In this document: in pieces, positions 7,746 to 16,449 of the stretch
Numbering within the stretch: the first letter of the stretch is position 1
Layout of the letters: every line of letters begins with the position of its first letter
From: Streptomyces sp. Je 1-79
GTDB taxonomy: Bacteria > Actinomycetota > Actinomycetes > Streptomycetales > Streptomycetaceae
Direction of reading: 5' to 3'
DNA length: 64,000 bases
Assembly: GCF_025195125.1 (NCBI RefSeq)
Contig: NZ_JAMGSL010000020.1
Location: 1-64,000 of the forward strand
Notes under the pieces: model-generated
Databases searched by the model: none
What the model was told of the DNA's origin: nothing
Seen by the model: the letters and a program-made list of their open reading frames with translations, nothing else
Translations under genes and position numbers: made by a program

Positions 7746-9254
7746 GTGACCGCAGCACACCAGACCATCCACGTGGGCGGAGAGTGGCGCACTGCCCTCT
7801 CCGGCGCCACGCGCGAGATCATCGACCCCGTCGACGCGACCGCCTTCGCGGTCGTGTCGGAGGGCGGTGCCGCGGACACGGACGAGGCCGTGGCCGCGGC
7901 ACGAGCGGCGTTCGACGACGGTTCCTGGCCGCGTACGCCCGTCGCCGAGCGGGCCGCGCTGCTGCGGCGCGTCGCGGCACTCCTGGAGCGCGACCGCGAG
8001 CGGATCGGCGCCCTGGAGAGCCAGGACGCGGGCAAGACGCTCGAGGAGGGCCGCGTCGACGTCGACTGCGTCCGCGACGCCTTCCTCTACTTCGCCGACC
8101 TCGTGGAGAAGGAGGACGGCGGACGGGTCGTCGACGCCGGTTCGGACGAGATCCGCAGCGTCGTCGTCCACGAGCCGGTCGGCGTCTGCGCCCTCATCAC
8201 GCCGTGGAACTATCCGCTGCTCCAGGCCAGCTGGAAGATCGCTCCCGCCCTCGCCGCCGGCAACACGTTCGTGATCAAGCCCAGCGAGATCACCCCGCTG
8301 TCCACGGTCGTGCTGATCGAGCTGCTTCTGGAGGCAGGGCTTCCGCTCGGTGCGGCCAATGTCGTCACCGGCCCCGGCCACACCGTCGGCGCCCGGCTCG
8401 CCGAGCACCCCGATGTCGACCTCGTCTCGTTCACCGGCGGTCTCGTCAGCGGTACGAAGGTCGCCCGCGCCGCCGCCGACAGCGTGAAGAAGGTCGCCCT
8501 CGAACTGGGCGGCAAGAACCCGAACGTCGTGTTCGCCGACGCCTGTGCGACGCCCGAGGGGTTCGACACCGCCGTCGACCAGGCGCTCAACGCCGCCTTC
8601 ATCCACAGCGGCCAGGTCTGCTCGGCCGGCTCGCGGCTCATCGTCGAGGAGTCGCTGCGCGAGCGCTTCGTCGCCGAACTCGCCCGCCGTGCCGAACTGA
8701 TCCGGCTCGGCCGCGGCACCGACGAGGGCGTGGAGTGCGGTCCGCTGGTCTCCGCGGCCCAGTTGGCACGGACCGAGGAGTTCGTGTCCTCCGCGCTCGG
8801 CGAGGGCGCGGTCCTGCGTGCGGGCGGCGAGAAGCCGGCCGGCTCCGGCTACTTCTACCGGCCCACCGTCCTCGACCGGTGCCACCGACGCATGCGGGTC
8901 GTCCGGGAGGAGGTCTTCGGCCCCGTCCTGACCGTGGAGACCTTCCGTACCGAGGAGGAGGCCGTCACGCTCGCCAACGACACCGAGTACGGCCTCGCCG
9001 GAGCGGTGTGGACCTCCGACGAGGACCGTGCCCGGCGGGTGGCCGCCCGGCTGCGCCACGGCACCGTCTGGATCAACGACTTCCACCCCTATCTGCCGCA
9101 GGCGGAGTGGGGCGGCTTCGGGAAGTCCGGCATCGGCCGCGAACTGGGCCCCACGGGTCTCGCCGAGTACCGCGAGGCCAAGCACATCTACCAGAACCTC
9201 GCTCCGCGCCCCGTGCGCTGGTTCGCGGGCACGACGGAGAAGGACCAGGCATGA
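7746..9254 (+). CDS. betB: Betaine-aldehyde dehydrogenase
   Basis: A 502-aa NAD(P)-dependent aldehyde dehydrogenase that oxidises betaine aldehyde to glycine betaine, the second step of choline oxidation. ALDH features are present: PWNYP (oxyanion Asn155), FVIKPSE (cofactor Lys178), LELGGKNP (general base Glu253) and GQVCSAGSR (nucleophile Cys292). Function follows from these and from the next gene, a choline-dehydrogenase-type GMC oxidase that overlaps its stop by 4 bases (ATGA). GTG 7746 was chosen because the ALDH N-terminus begins there; an AAGG-type ribosome site lies upstream. It is first of five genes (betB, betA, proV, proW, proX) in one apparent operon that makes and imports the osmoprotectant. 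No betI-type repressor adjoins. Confidence 0.9.
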   Translation: MTAAHQTIHVGGEWRTALSGATREIIDPVDATAFAVVSEGGAADTDEAVAAARAAFDDGSWPRTPVAERAALLRRVAALLERDRERIGALESQDAGKTLEEGRVDVDCVRDAFLYFADLVEKEDGGRVVDAGSDEIRSVVVHEPVGVCALITPWNYPLLQASWKIAPALAAGNTFVIKPSEITPLSTVVLIELLLEAGLPLGAANVVTGPGHTVGARLAEHPDVDLVSFTGGLVSGTKVARAAADSVKKVALELGGKNPNVVFADACATPEGFDTAVDQALNAAFIHSGQVCSAGSRLIVEESLRERFVAELARRAELIRLGRGTDEGVECGPLVSAAQLARTEEFVSSALGEGAVLRAGGEKPAGSGYFYRPTVLDRCHRRMRVVREEVFGPVLTVETFRTEEEAVTLANDTEYGLAGAVWTSDEDRARRVAARLRHGTVWINDFHPYLPQAEWGGFGKSGIGRELGPTGLAEYREAKHIYQNLAPRPVRWFAGTTEKDQA

Positions 9255-10777
9255 ACGACCAGCAGGTGTACGACTACGTCGTCGTCGGCGGCGGCACCGC
9301 CGGTTCCGTGATCGCGTCCCGGCTGACCGAGGACCCGGACGTCACGGTCGCCGTCATCGAGGGCGGCCCCAGCGACGTCGGCCGCGACGACGTGCTCACC
9401 CTGCGCCGCTGGATGGGCCTGCTCGGCGGTGAGCTGGACTACGACTACCCCACCACCGCGCAGCCCCGGGGCAACTCGCACATCCGTCACAGCCGTGCGC
9501 GGGTCCTCGGCGGCTGTTCCTCGCACAACACCCTCATCGCGTTCAAGCCCCTTCCCTCCGACTGGGACGAGTGGGCCGAGGCCGGGGCCGAGGGGTGGGA
9601 CGCGGCGGCCATGGATCCGTACTTCGCCCGGCTGCGCAACAACATCGTCCCCGTCGACGAAGCCGACCGGAACGCCATCGCCCGGGACTTCGTCGACGCG
9701 GCGCAGACCGCTCTCGGTGTCCCGCGCGTCGAGGGGTTCAACAGACAGCCCTTCCACGAAGGTGTCGGCTTCTTCGACCTCGCCTACCACCCGGAGAACA
9801 ACAAGCGGTCGTCCGCCTCGGTCGCCTATCTGCACCCGTTCCTGGACCGGCCGAACCTGCACATCGCCCTGGAGACCTGGGCGTTCCGGCTGGAGCTCGA
9901 GGGCACCCGCGCCACCGGCGTCCACATCCGTACCAAGGAGGGCACGGAGCACGTCGTCCGCGCCCGGCGCGAGGTCCTGGTGTGCGCGGGGGCCGTGGAC
10001 ACCCCGCGTCTGCTGCTGCACTCCGGCATCGGACCGCGGGCCGATCTGGAGAAGCTCGGCATCCCCGTCGTACACGACCTGCCGGGCGTCGGGGAGAACC
10101 TGCTCGACCACCCCGAGTCGGTCATCGTGTGGGAGACGCACGGCCCGATCCCGGAGAACTCCGCGATGGACTCCGACGCCGGGCTGTTCGTCCGCCGGGA
10201 CCCGGAGGCGGAGGGCCCGGACCTGATGTTCCACTTCTACCAGATCCCCTTCACCGACAACCCCGAGCGCCTGGGCTACCAACGGCCCGCGCACGGCGTG
10301 TCGATGACCCCGAACATCCCCAAGCCGCGCAGCCGCGGCCGGCTCTACCTGACGAGCGCCGACCCCGAGGTGAAGCCCGCCCTCGACTTCCGGTACTTCA
10401 CGGACGAGGACGACTACGACGGCCGGACCCTCGTCGACGGGATCCGTATCGCCCGGCAGATCGCTGCGAGCGAGCCGCTGGCCGGATGGCTGAAGCGCGA
10501 GGTCTGCCCGGGGCCCGAGGTGACCTCCGAGGAGGAGCTCAGCGCGTACGCCCGCCACGTCGCCCACACCGTCTACCACCCGGCCGGCACCTGCCGGATG
10601 GGGGCCGCCGACGACGAACTCGCCGTCGTCGCACCCGATCTGAGGATCCGTGGGCTCGACAGCATCCGGATCGCCGACGCGTCCGTCTTCCCGACCATGA
10701 CCGCCGTCAACCCCATGATCGGCGTACTCATGGTCGGCGAGAAATGCGCCGACCTGCTGGGAGGAACGACCCGATGA
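9251..10777 (+). CDS. betA: Choline dehydrogenase, GMC oxidoreductase
   Basis: A 508-aa FAD enzyme expected to oxidise choline to betaine aldehyde. The N-terminal dinucleotide-binding motif is YVVVGGGTAGSVIASRL, followed by the GMC signature RHSRARVLGGCSSHN and the second signature GAVDTPRLLLHSGIG. The C-terminal active-site region reads HTVYHPAGTCRMG, with catalytic His and a final NPMIGVLMVGEKCAD. Length is slightly shorter than E. coli BetA. ATG 9251 overlaps the betB stop (ATGA), indicating translational coupling. Substrate assignment rests on genomic context; GMC enzymes also oxidise other alcohols. Confidence 0.88.
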   Translation: MNDQQVYDYVVVGGGTAGSVIASRLTEDPDVTVAVIEGGPSDVGRDDVLTLRRWMGLLGGELDYDYPTTAQPRGNSHIRHSRARVLGGCSSHNTLIAFKPLPSDWDEWAEAGAEGWDAAAMDPYFARLRNNIVPVDEADRNAIARDFVDAAQTALGVPRVEGFNRQPFHEGVGFFDLAYHPENNKRSSASVAYLHPFLDRPNLHIALETWAFRLELEGTRATGVHIRTKEGTEHVVRARREVLVCAGAVDTPRLLLHSGIGPRADLEKLGIPVVHDLPGVGENLLDHPESVIVWETHGPIPENSAMDSDAGLFVRRDPEAEGPDLMFHFYQIPFTDNPERLGYQRPAHGVSMTPNIPKPRSRGRLYLTSADPEVKPALDFRYFTDEDDYDGRTLVDGIRIARQIAASEPLAGWLKREVCPGPEVTSEEELSAYARHVAHTVYHPAGTCRMGAADDELAVVAPDLRIRGLDSIRIADASVFPTMTAVNPMIGVLMVGEKCADLLGGTTR

Positions 10778-11862
10778 GCACTCCGCCGCACACCACGACC
10801 AGCTCGCAGAGCCCCGAGGGGCCTGTCTTCTCCGTACGACACCTGTGGAAGGTCTTCGGCCCGAAGGCCGACCGCGTTCCGGCCGACACGGCACTCGCCT
10901 CCCTCGACGCCACCGAGCTGCGCGAGCGCACCGGCTGCACCGCCGCCGTCCGTGACGTCTCCTTCGACGTCCGCAAGGGTGAGGTCTTCGTCGTCATGGG
11001 CCTCTCGGGCTCGGGCAAGTCGACGCTCGTCCGCTGTCTGACCCGGCTCATCGAGCCGACCTCGGGCACGATCTCCATCGACGGCGAGGACGTGCTGTCC
11101 ATGGACACCGGCCGGCTCCGCGAGCTGCGCCGCCACCGGGCGGCGATGGTCTTCCAGCACTTCGGGCTGTTGCCGCACCGGACGGTGCTCGACAACATCG
11201 CGTACGGGCTCGAGATCCAGGGCGTGGGGCGCGGCGAACGGCGCGAGCGGGCGGCGGAGTTCGTCACCAAGGTCGGTCTGGAGGGGATGGAGCACCGCAG
11301 GCCGAGCCAGTTGTCCGGTGGCCAGCAGCAGCGGGTCGGACTGGCCCGCGCGCTCGCCGTGGACCCCGAAGTCCTGCTGTTCGACGAGCCGTTCAGCGCG
11401 CTCGACCCGCTCATCCGCCGGGACATGCAGGAGGAGGTCGTCCGCCTGCACCGGGAGGAGGGCCGCACGATGGTCTTCATCACGCACGACCTGAGCGAGG
11501 CGCTGAAGCTCGGCGACCGCATCGCGCTGATGCGCGACGGCCGGATCGTGCAGCTCGGTACTCCGGAGGAGATCGTGGGCTCCCCCGCCGACGAGTACGT
11601 CAGGGACTTCGTCCGCGACGTGCCGCGCGAGCAGGTGCTGACCGTCCGCTCGGCGATGCGCCCCGCGCTCGCCGACGAGCGCGAGGCCGGGCCCGCGCTC
11701 GCCCCGAGCGCCACCGTCCACGAGGCCATCGAGGCCGTCGCCCGTACGGGCGCCAACGCGCGGGTCGTCGAGGACGGCCGGTGCCTCGGTGTGGTCGACC
11801 ACGCGGGACTCCTCGGTGTCGTCGCCGGGGTCCCGGCCGCCACGGGGAAGGCGGTGGCCTGA
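10774..11862 (+). CDS. proV: Glycine betaine/proline ABC transporter ATPase (ProV/OpuAA)
   Basis: A 362-aa cytoplasmic ATPase powering compatible-solute uptake. The Walker A motif GLSGSGKST (residues 76-84), Q-loop FQHFGLLPHRTV, signature LSGGQQQR and Walker B LLFDEPFSALDP are intact, followed by the switch His in FITHD. The N-terminus (VFSVRHLWKVFGP) and the C-terminal extension after about residue 290 are as in ProV/OpuAA. That tail resembles a single reduced CBS-like region (APSATVHEAIEAVART and DGRCLGVVD); paired CBS domains sense ionic strength in OpuA. ATG 10774 overlaps the betA stop by 4 bases. The stop codon itself overlaps an ATG (TGATG) that opens the repeat region before proW. Confidence 0.92.
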   Translation: MSTPPHTTTSSQSPEGPVFSVRHLWKVFGPKADRVPADTALASLDATELRERTGCTAAVRDVSFDVRKGEVFVVMGLSGSGKSTLVRCLTRLIEPTSGTISIDGEDVLSMDTGRLRELRRHRAAMVFQHFGLLPHRTVLDNIAYGLEIQGVGRGERRERAAEFVTKVGLEGMEHRRPSQLSGGQQQRVGLARALAVDPEVLLFDEPFSALDPLIRRDMQEEVVRLHREEGRTMVFITHDLSEALKLGDRIALMRDGRIVQLGTPEEIVGSPADEYVRDFVRDVPREQVLTVRSAMRPALADEREAGPALAPSATVHEAIEAVARTGANARVVEDGRCLGVVDHAGLLGVVAGVPAATGKAVA

Positions 11863-11899
11863 TGTACGCCCATACGACCTGGCCGCCGCCGTGCGGCAT

Positions 11900-12055
11900 G
11901 AGCGGTACCGCGACCTCGTGGCCGCCGGGCGGGACGAGCGATACCGCTACCGCGTCGGCTTCTGGCAGTGCGAGCGGTATCGCGAGCTCGCCGGCGCCGG
12001 GCAGTACGACCGGTACGGCGACCGCGTCGGCTCCGGGCAGTACGACCCGCGCCCT
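11900..12055 (+). repeat. Degenerate 36-bp tandem repeat between proV and proW
   Basis: Four recognisable 36-bp units start at 11900, 11936, 11972 and 12008 (core GAGCGGTACCGCGACCTCG), with a fifth decayed unit from 12044. The period equals 12 codons, so no stops arise. In the frame of the TGATG start at 11862 the units read like SGTATASAPGS and the frame ends at 12080, overlapping the proW ATG at 12077. In the proW frame they read ERYRDLVAAGRD, ERYRYRVGFWQC, ERYRELAGAGQY and similar, and this frame has more G/C third positions by my count. Either a 72-aa Thr/Ser/Ala/Pro-rich linker ORF is translated, or ProW starts further upstream (for example GTG 11891). Confidence 0.75.
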
Positions 12056-12076
12056 CGCCACGGGGCGGTGGGGCCG

Positions 12077-14050
12077 ATGACCGCCACCGTCACCCCTGCC
12101 TCTCCGCGCTCCGCGAGCCCCACGGCCGCCGGGCCCGGTGCGCTGCGCGGGCTCGCGCGCCACCGTGGCCGGCTGATCGGCGCCGGCACGGCCGTCGCTC
12201 TCGTCCTGGGTGCCGTACTCCTGGGCGGCGGCAGCTGGCCGACGTCGCTCGCCGTCGATCTGTCCGGACCGCTCGGACGCACCAGCGACTGGATCATCGA
12301 CAACCGCGACGGCCACCCGCTGTTCCTCTACTTCCTCGGGCACGTCAGCAACATCGTGGTCGTGTCCGTCCGCGCCGTGTACCTGGTGCTGCTCGCCCTC
12401 GGCTGGGCCGGTGTCACCGCCGCCGCCGGGCTGGTGGCCTGGCGGGTCGCGGGCGTGCGGCTCGCGCTGACCTCCGTCGCGGCCTTCGCGGTGTGCGGAC
12501 TGCTGGGCATGTGGGTGCCCACCATGCAGACGCTCGCTCTGATGGTGGTGGCCGTCGCCGCGTCCGTCCTGCTCGGGGCTCTCCTCGGGCTGGCCGCCGG
12601 CCTGTCGGACCGGATGCACCGGATCCTGCGTCCGGTGCTCGACACCATGCAGGTGCTTCCCGCCTTCGCGTATCTCCTGCCCGTCGTCCTGGTCTTCGGG
12701 ATCGGCGTGCCCGCGGCCGTCCTCGCGACGGTCGTCTACGCGGCCCCGCCCATGGCCCGGCTGACCGCACTGGGGCTGCGCGGCGCGGACGCCGGTGTCA
12801 TGGAGGCCGCCGCGTCCCTCGGCGCCACCGGCAGGCAGCGCCTCCTTACGGCCCGGCTGCCGCTGGCCCGTAAGGAGCTCCTGCTCGGCCTCAACCAGTC
12901 GATCATGATGGCGCTGGGGATGGCCGTGATCGCGTCGGTCATCGGCGCGGGCGGTCTCGGTGACCGTGTCTACCAGGCGCTGGCCTCCGTGGACGTCGGC
13001 GCGGCGCTCGCCGCGGGTGTGCCGATCGTGCTCCTGGCCATCGTTCTGGACCGGGTCACCGCCGCGGCGGGCGAGCGGATCGGCGCGGCTCCGGCCCGCC
13101 GGGCCGGGCTCGGCTGGGCCGTCGCCCTCGTGGCGACCGCCGCCGTCGCCGTCGCGGGCCGTCTGTCGGACCGGCTCTCCTGGCCCGACGCGTGGACGGT
13201 GGGCATCGCGGAGCCCGTCAACGGCGCGGTCGACTGGATGACCGCGCACCTCTACTCCGGCGTGCCGGTCGTCGGCGGCACCGCCGACTGGGCCGGGCGG
13301 TTCACCACGTGGGTCCTCAACCCCCTGCGCGACGGCCTGCAGTGGCTGCCCTGGTGGGCGGTCCTGCTGGGCGTCGGAGCCCTCGCCCTGCTCATCGGCA
13401 CATGGCGCACCGCCGCGACCGCCGTCCTCGCGATGGCGGCGATCGGTGTGCTGGGCGTCTGGGCCCCGGCGCTCGACACGCTGTCGCAGGTGCTGGCCGC
13501 CGTCGCCGTGACGCTGGTGATCGGTGTCGCCCTCGGGGTCGCCGCGGCCCGCAGCACGCGCCTCGGACGCGCGCTGCGTCCGGTGCTCGACGTCTTCCAG
13601 ACGATGCCGCAGTTCGTCTATCTGATCCCGGTGGTCGCGCTGTTCGGTGTGGGCCGCGCCCCGGCGGTCGCCGCCGCCGTGGTCTACGCGCTGCCCGCCG
13701 TCGTACGGATCACGGCCCAGGGTGTGCGTGGCGTGGACCCGGCCGCCATGGAGTCCTCGCGGTCGCTGGGCGCGACCGGGCGGCAACAGCTGTTCCAGGT
13801 CCAGCTGCCGCTGGCACGGCCCGCGCTGCTGCTGGCCGTCAACCAGGGAGTCGTGCTGGTTCTCGCGGTCGTCGTCATCGGCGGTCTCGTGGGCGGCGGC
13901 GCGCTCGGTTACGACGCGGTCTTCGGTCTCGCCCAGGGCGACCTGGCGACCGGTCTGGTCGCGGGCGCGGCGATCGTCTGCCTGGGCCTGATGCTCGACC
14001 GCGTCACCCAGCCGACGGAACGCCGTGACCTCACCGGAAAGGGGGCCTGA
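12077..14050 (+). CDS. proW: Glycine betaine/proline ABC permease with two fused permease domains
   Basis: A 657-aa membrane protein of the BPD_transp_1 family and the channel for the ProV ATPase. It is an internal duplication: two permease modules each end in an EAA-type coupling motif, AASLGATGRQRLL (about residues 252-264) and SRSLGATGRQQLF (about 560-572), both followed by a Leu-rich helix and a Gly-rich turn. A module-linking segment (TAAAGERIGAAP, about 330-341) separates them. Typical ProW proteins have one module and homodimerise, so this is a built-in dimer. ATG 12077 has a G-rich ribosome site, but the true start may lie upstream in the 36-bp repeat region. proX begins one base after the stop. 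Confidence 0.9.
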   Translation: MTATVTPASPRSASPTAAGPGALRGLARHRGRLIGAGTAVALVLGAVLLGGGSWPTSLAVDLSGPLGRTSDWIIDNRDGHPLFLYFLGHVSNIVVVSVRAVYLVLLALGWAGVTAAAGLVAWRVAGVRLALTSVAAFAVCGLLGMWVPTMQTLALMVVAVAASVLLGALLGLAAGLSDRMHRILRPVLDTMQVLPAFAYLLPVVLVFGIGVPAAVLATVVYAAPPMARLTALGLRGADAGVMEAAASLGATGRQRLLTARLPLARKELLLGLNQSIMMALGMAVIASVIGAGGLGDRVYQALASVDVGAALAAGVPIVLLAIVLDRVTAAAGERIGAAPARRAGLGWAVALVATAAVAVAGRLSDRLSWPDAWTVGIAEPVNGAVDWMTAHLYSGVPVVGGTADWAGRFTTWVLNPLRDGLQWLPWWAVLLGVGALALLIGTWRTAATAVLAMAAIGVLGVWAPALDTLSQVLAAVAVTLVIGVALGVAAARSTRLGRALRPVLDVFQTMPQFVYLIPVVALFGVGRAPAVAAAVVYALPAVVRITAQGVRGVDPAAMESSRSLGATGRQQLFQVQLPLARPALLLAVNQGVVLVLAVVVIGGLVGGGALGYDAVFGLAQGDLATGLVAGAAIVCLGLMLDRVTQPTERRDLTGKGA

Positions 14051-14051
14051 G

Positions 14052-15023
14052 ATGGCTCGTACACGCATCGCACTCGGCGGCTCCGCACTCGCGGCCGCCG
14101 TCGCCCTGACGGCCCTCACCGGCTGTGGCGCGGCGGACATGACCCGCCAGGCCTCCCCGTACGCCGACGCGAAGGGTTCCCGCACGGTGACCCTGTCCGT
14201 GCAGTCGTGGGTGGGCGCCCAGGCGAACGTCGCCGTCGCGAAGTACCTCCTGGAGCACGAGCTCGGCTACCGGGTGGACACCGTCCAGATCGACGAGGTC
14301 CCCGCCTGGGACGCGCTCAGCCAGGGCCGGGTGGACGCCATCCTGGAGGACTGGGGTCATCCGGACCAGGAGAAGCGGTACATCGACGACAAGGGGACGA
14401 TCGAGCGCGGCGGCGATCTCGGGGTGACCGGCCACATCGGCTGGTTCGTGCCGACGTACTTCGCCGAGAAGCACCCGGACGTCACCGACTGGAAGAACCT
14501 GAACAAGTACGCCGACGAGTTCCGTACCGCGGAGAGCGGCGGCAAGGGCCAGTTGCTGGACGGCTCACCCTCCTACGTCACGAACGACAAGGCGCTCGTG
14601 AAGAACCTGGACCTCGACTACCAGGTGGTGTTCGCGGGTTCGGAGGCGGCGCAGATCACGCAGATCAAGCAGTTCGCCAAGGAGAAGAAGCCGTTCCTGA
14701 GCTACTGGTACAAGCCCCAGTGGCTGTTCGAGAAGGTCCCGATGACGGAGGTGAAGCTGCCCGCCTACAAGGAGGGCTGCGACGCCGAACCGGAGAAGGT
14801 GGCCTGCGCGTACCCGCACACACCGCTGCAGAAGTTCCTCAACGCCCGCTTCGCGGACGGCGGGGGCGACGCCGCCGCGTTCCTGAAGAAGTTCCGGTGG
14901 ACGACGGAGATGCAGAACGACGTCGCCCTGATGATCGCGGAGCAGAAGCTGTCGCCGGAGGAGGCGGCCGGCCGCTGGGTGAAGGAGAACGAGTCCACAT
15001 GGCGGGCGTGGCTGCCGTCCTGA
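14052..15023 (+). CDS. proX: Glycine betaine-binding lipoprotein
   Basis: A 323-aa substrate-binding protein anchored outside the membrane. The lipobox is LTALTGCG, with the lipidated Cys at about residue 27, after an Ala-rich signal. The mature protein is an OpuAC/ProX-type domain: VTLSVQSWVGAQANVAVAK near the start, and scattered Trp/Tyr that could form the aromatic betaine cage (for example EDWGH, HIGWFVP, LSYWYKPQW). Start ATG 14052 follows GGGGG and the proW stop; a GTG at 14025 in the same frame is an alternative but would precede the signal with a charged stretch. It closes the operon, and a shared hairpin follows at 15071. Confidence 0.92.
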   Translation: MARTRIALGGSALAAAVALTALTGCGAADMTRQASPYADAKGSRTVTLSVQSWVGAQANVAVAKYLLEHELGYRVDTVQIDEVPAWDALSQGRVDAILEDWGHPDQEKRYIDDKGTIERGGDLGVTGHIGWFVPTYFAEKHPDVTDWKNLNKYADEFRTAESGGKGQLLDGSPSYVTNDKALVKNLDLDYQVVFAGSEAAQITQIKQFAKEKKPFLSYWYKPQWLFEKVPMTEVKLPAYKEGCDAEPEKVACAYPHTPLQKFLNARFADGGGDAAAFLKKFRWTTEMQNDVALMIAEQKLSPEEAAGRWVKENESTWRAWLPS

Positions 15024-15070
15024 CGCGCACGTGACTCCCGTCCTGACGCGGGAGTGGCGCGCGGCCCGAC

Positions 15071-15123
15071 GCGGGCGGGGCGGGCCGGACCGGGCATGGT
15101 TCCGGTCGCCCCGCCCCGCCCGC
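15071..15123. terminator. Bidirectional hairpin between proX and the antiporter
   Basis: A GC-only stem (GCGGGCGGGGCGGGC against GCCCCGCCCCGCCCGC, one bulge) with an inner loop containing CCGGGCATGGTTCCGG. It sits between two converging genes and can end both transcripts. Confidence 0.65.
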
Positions 15124-15135
15124 CGGGCCCCGGTG

Positions 15136-16344
15136 TCAGTCCCCACCCCGGCGGCGCGCGTACAGGCGGCCGATGGGCTCGCTGCTCAGGCCGTGCAGCA
15201 CGATGCTGATCATGACGGTGATGACCATCACCCGGGAGATGAAGCCACCGCCGGCATCGGGCAGCTCGATCGCCGCCAGCAGGCCGAAGACCACCGAGGT
15301 CACTCCCCTGGGGCCCATCCACCCCAGGAAGAGCCGGTCCGACAGGGACAGATCCGTACCGATCAGCGACAGCATCACGGGCACCACGCGCACCAGGGTG
15401 ACGGCGAGAAGGCCGTAGAGGATGACGGACAGGTGGAAGCCGTCCCAGAATTCGTCGTTGACCATCTGGCCGAAGAGGAACCACAGTCCGAGGGTCATCA
15501 GGATGACCAGGTCGTCGGTCATCTGCACCGCGTCCTTGGGCAGATGGCGCATCGTGGGCGCGATGCAGACACCGGCGACGAAGGAGGCGACGAAGCCGTT
15601 GCCGTCCAGGGTCGCGGACAGGGTGTAGGCGGCGATGGGCACGCTCAGCACCGCGAGCCTCGTCGCGGCGGGCTGCGTCCAGCCCCTCGCCCAGGACCGG
15701 CGCAGCAGCCAGCCGGTCACGTAGCCGACGAGTGATCCGGCTCCGATGGCCCAGGCCGCCGCTCCGACGGCGTCGAGGACCGCCTCGGCGTAGTCGTCGC
15801 TCCCCGTGTGGGACTCGACGGCGCCGGCGACGCAGAGCAGGAACACCGGGGAGACGATGCCGTCGTTCAGCCCGCCCTCGACGTTGAGCACGTCCCGCAG
15901 GCGCGCCGGGATGCGCTTGTCCCGCACCACGGCCGCTGTGGGCGCCAGATCGAGGGGGACGACGACGGTCGCCAGCGCGGCCAGTACCCATCCGGGCTGG
16001 TCGGGGAAGAAGGCGAGCGCCGTGAGGAAGGCGGCGAGCAGCGTGAGCGGCAGCGCGCCGCCCAGGAGTCGGGCGACGACGTTCCGCTCCCGCCGGAAGA
16101 CCCCTGCGGGAACCTCGGTGGCGTCGACGAAGAGCAGGAGCGCGAGGACGACCTCCACCGCGTGCTCGAAGCCGGCCAGGTCGCCGAGGTCGAAGACGAG
16201 CGGCGGATCGGAGCCGCTGGTGAGGGCGATGCCCGCCACCATCATGGCGATCGGTGCGGTGATGCTCCATCGCGCGAGCCGGTGCGACAGGACGCACCAG
16301 GTGAACAGAATGCCCGCGATGACGGTTACGGCAAGCAAGACCAT
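15136..16344 (-). CDS. Cation/proton antiporter, CPA1 (NhaP) family
   Basis: A 402-aa integral membrane protein with about 12 hydrophobic segments. Family landmarks are the acidic ion-site region VEGGLNDGIVSPV, an upstream VVPLDLAPTAAVVRD loop, and the late motif GWMGPRGVTSVVFGL. CPA1 proteins exchange sodium, potassium or lithium ions for protons, holding pH and salt balance. There is no long cytoplasmic C-terminal regulatory domain; the chain ends RRRGGD shortly after the last helix. It converges on the betaine synthesis/uptake operon, so the pair may form one salt-stress locus; this is inference from position only, as the promoters are separate. Confidence 0.9.
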   Translation of the reverse strand: MVLLAVTVIAGILFTWCVLSHRLARWSITAPIAMMVAGIALTSGSDPPLVFDLGDLAGFEHAVEVVLALLLFVDATEVPAGVFRRERNVVARLLGGALPLTLLAAFLTALAFFPDQPGWVLAALATVVVPLDLAPTAAVVRDKRIPARLRDVLNVEGGLNDGIVSPVFLLCVAGAVESHTGSDDYAEAVLDAVGAAAWAIGAGSLVGYVTGWLLRRSWARGWTQPAATRLAVLSVPIAAYTLSATLDGNGFVASFVAGVCIAPTMRHLPKDAVQMTDDLVILMTLGLWFLFGQMVNDEFWDGFHLSVILYGLLAVTLVRVVPVMLSLIGTDLSLSDRLFLGWMGPRGVTSVVFGLLAAIELPDAGGGFISRVMVITVMISIVLHGLSSEPIGRLYARRRGGD

Positions 16345-16449
16345 CCGCGCTTTCGAAGGGGCTCTCTCGGACAGACGCAGCGTAAGGCGGATGTGCCTCC
16401 GCCTCGTGCGAGCGCGCCGACAGAGCCCCGACCCACCCCCGAGCGGCCT

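Noticed and set aside
11600..14185. 861-codon minus-strand open frame across proV/proW
   Set aside because: It arises from strong GC bias opposite real ABC transporter genes; residues are low-complexity Arg/His/Asp/Gly with no motif.
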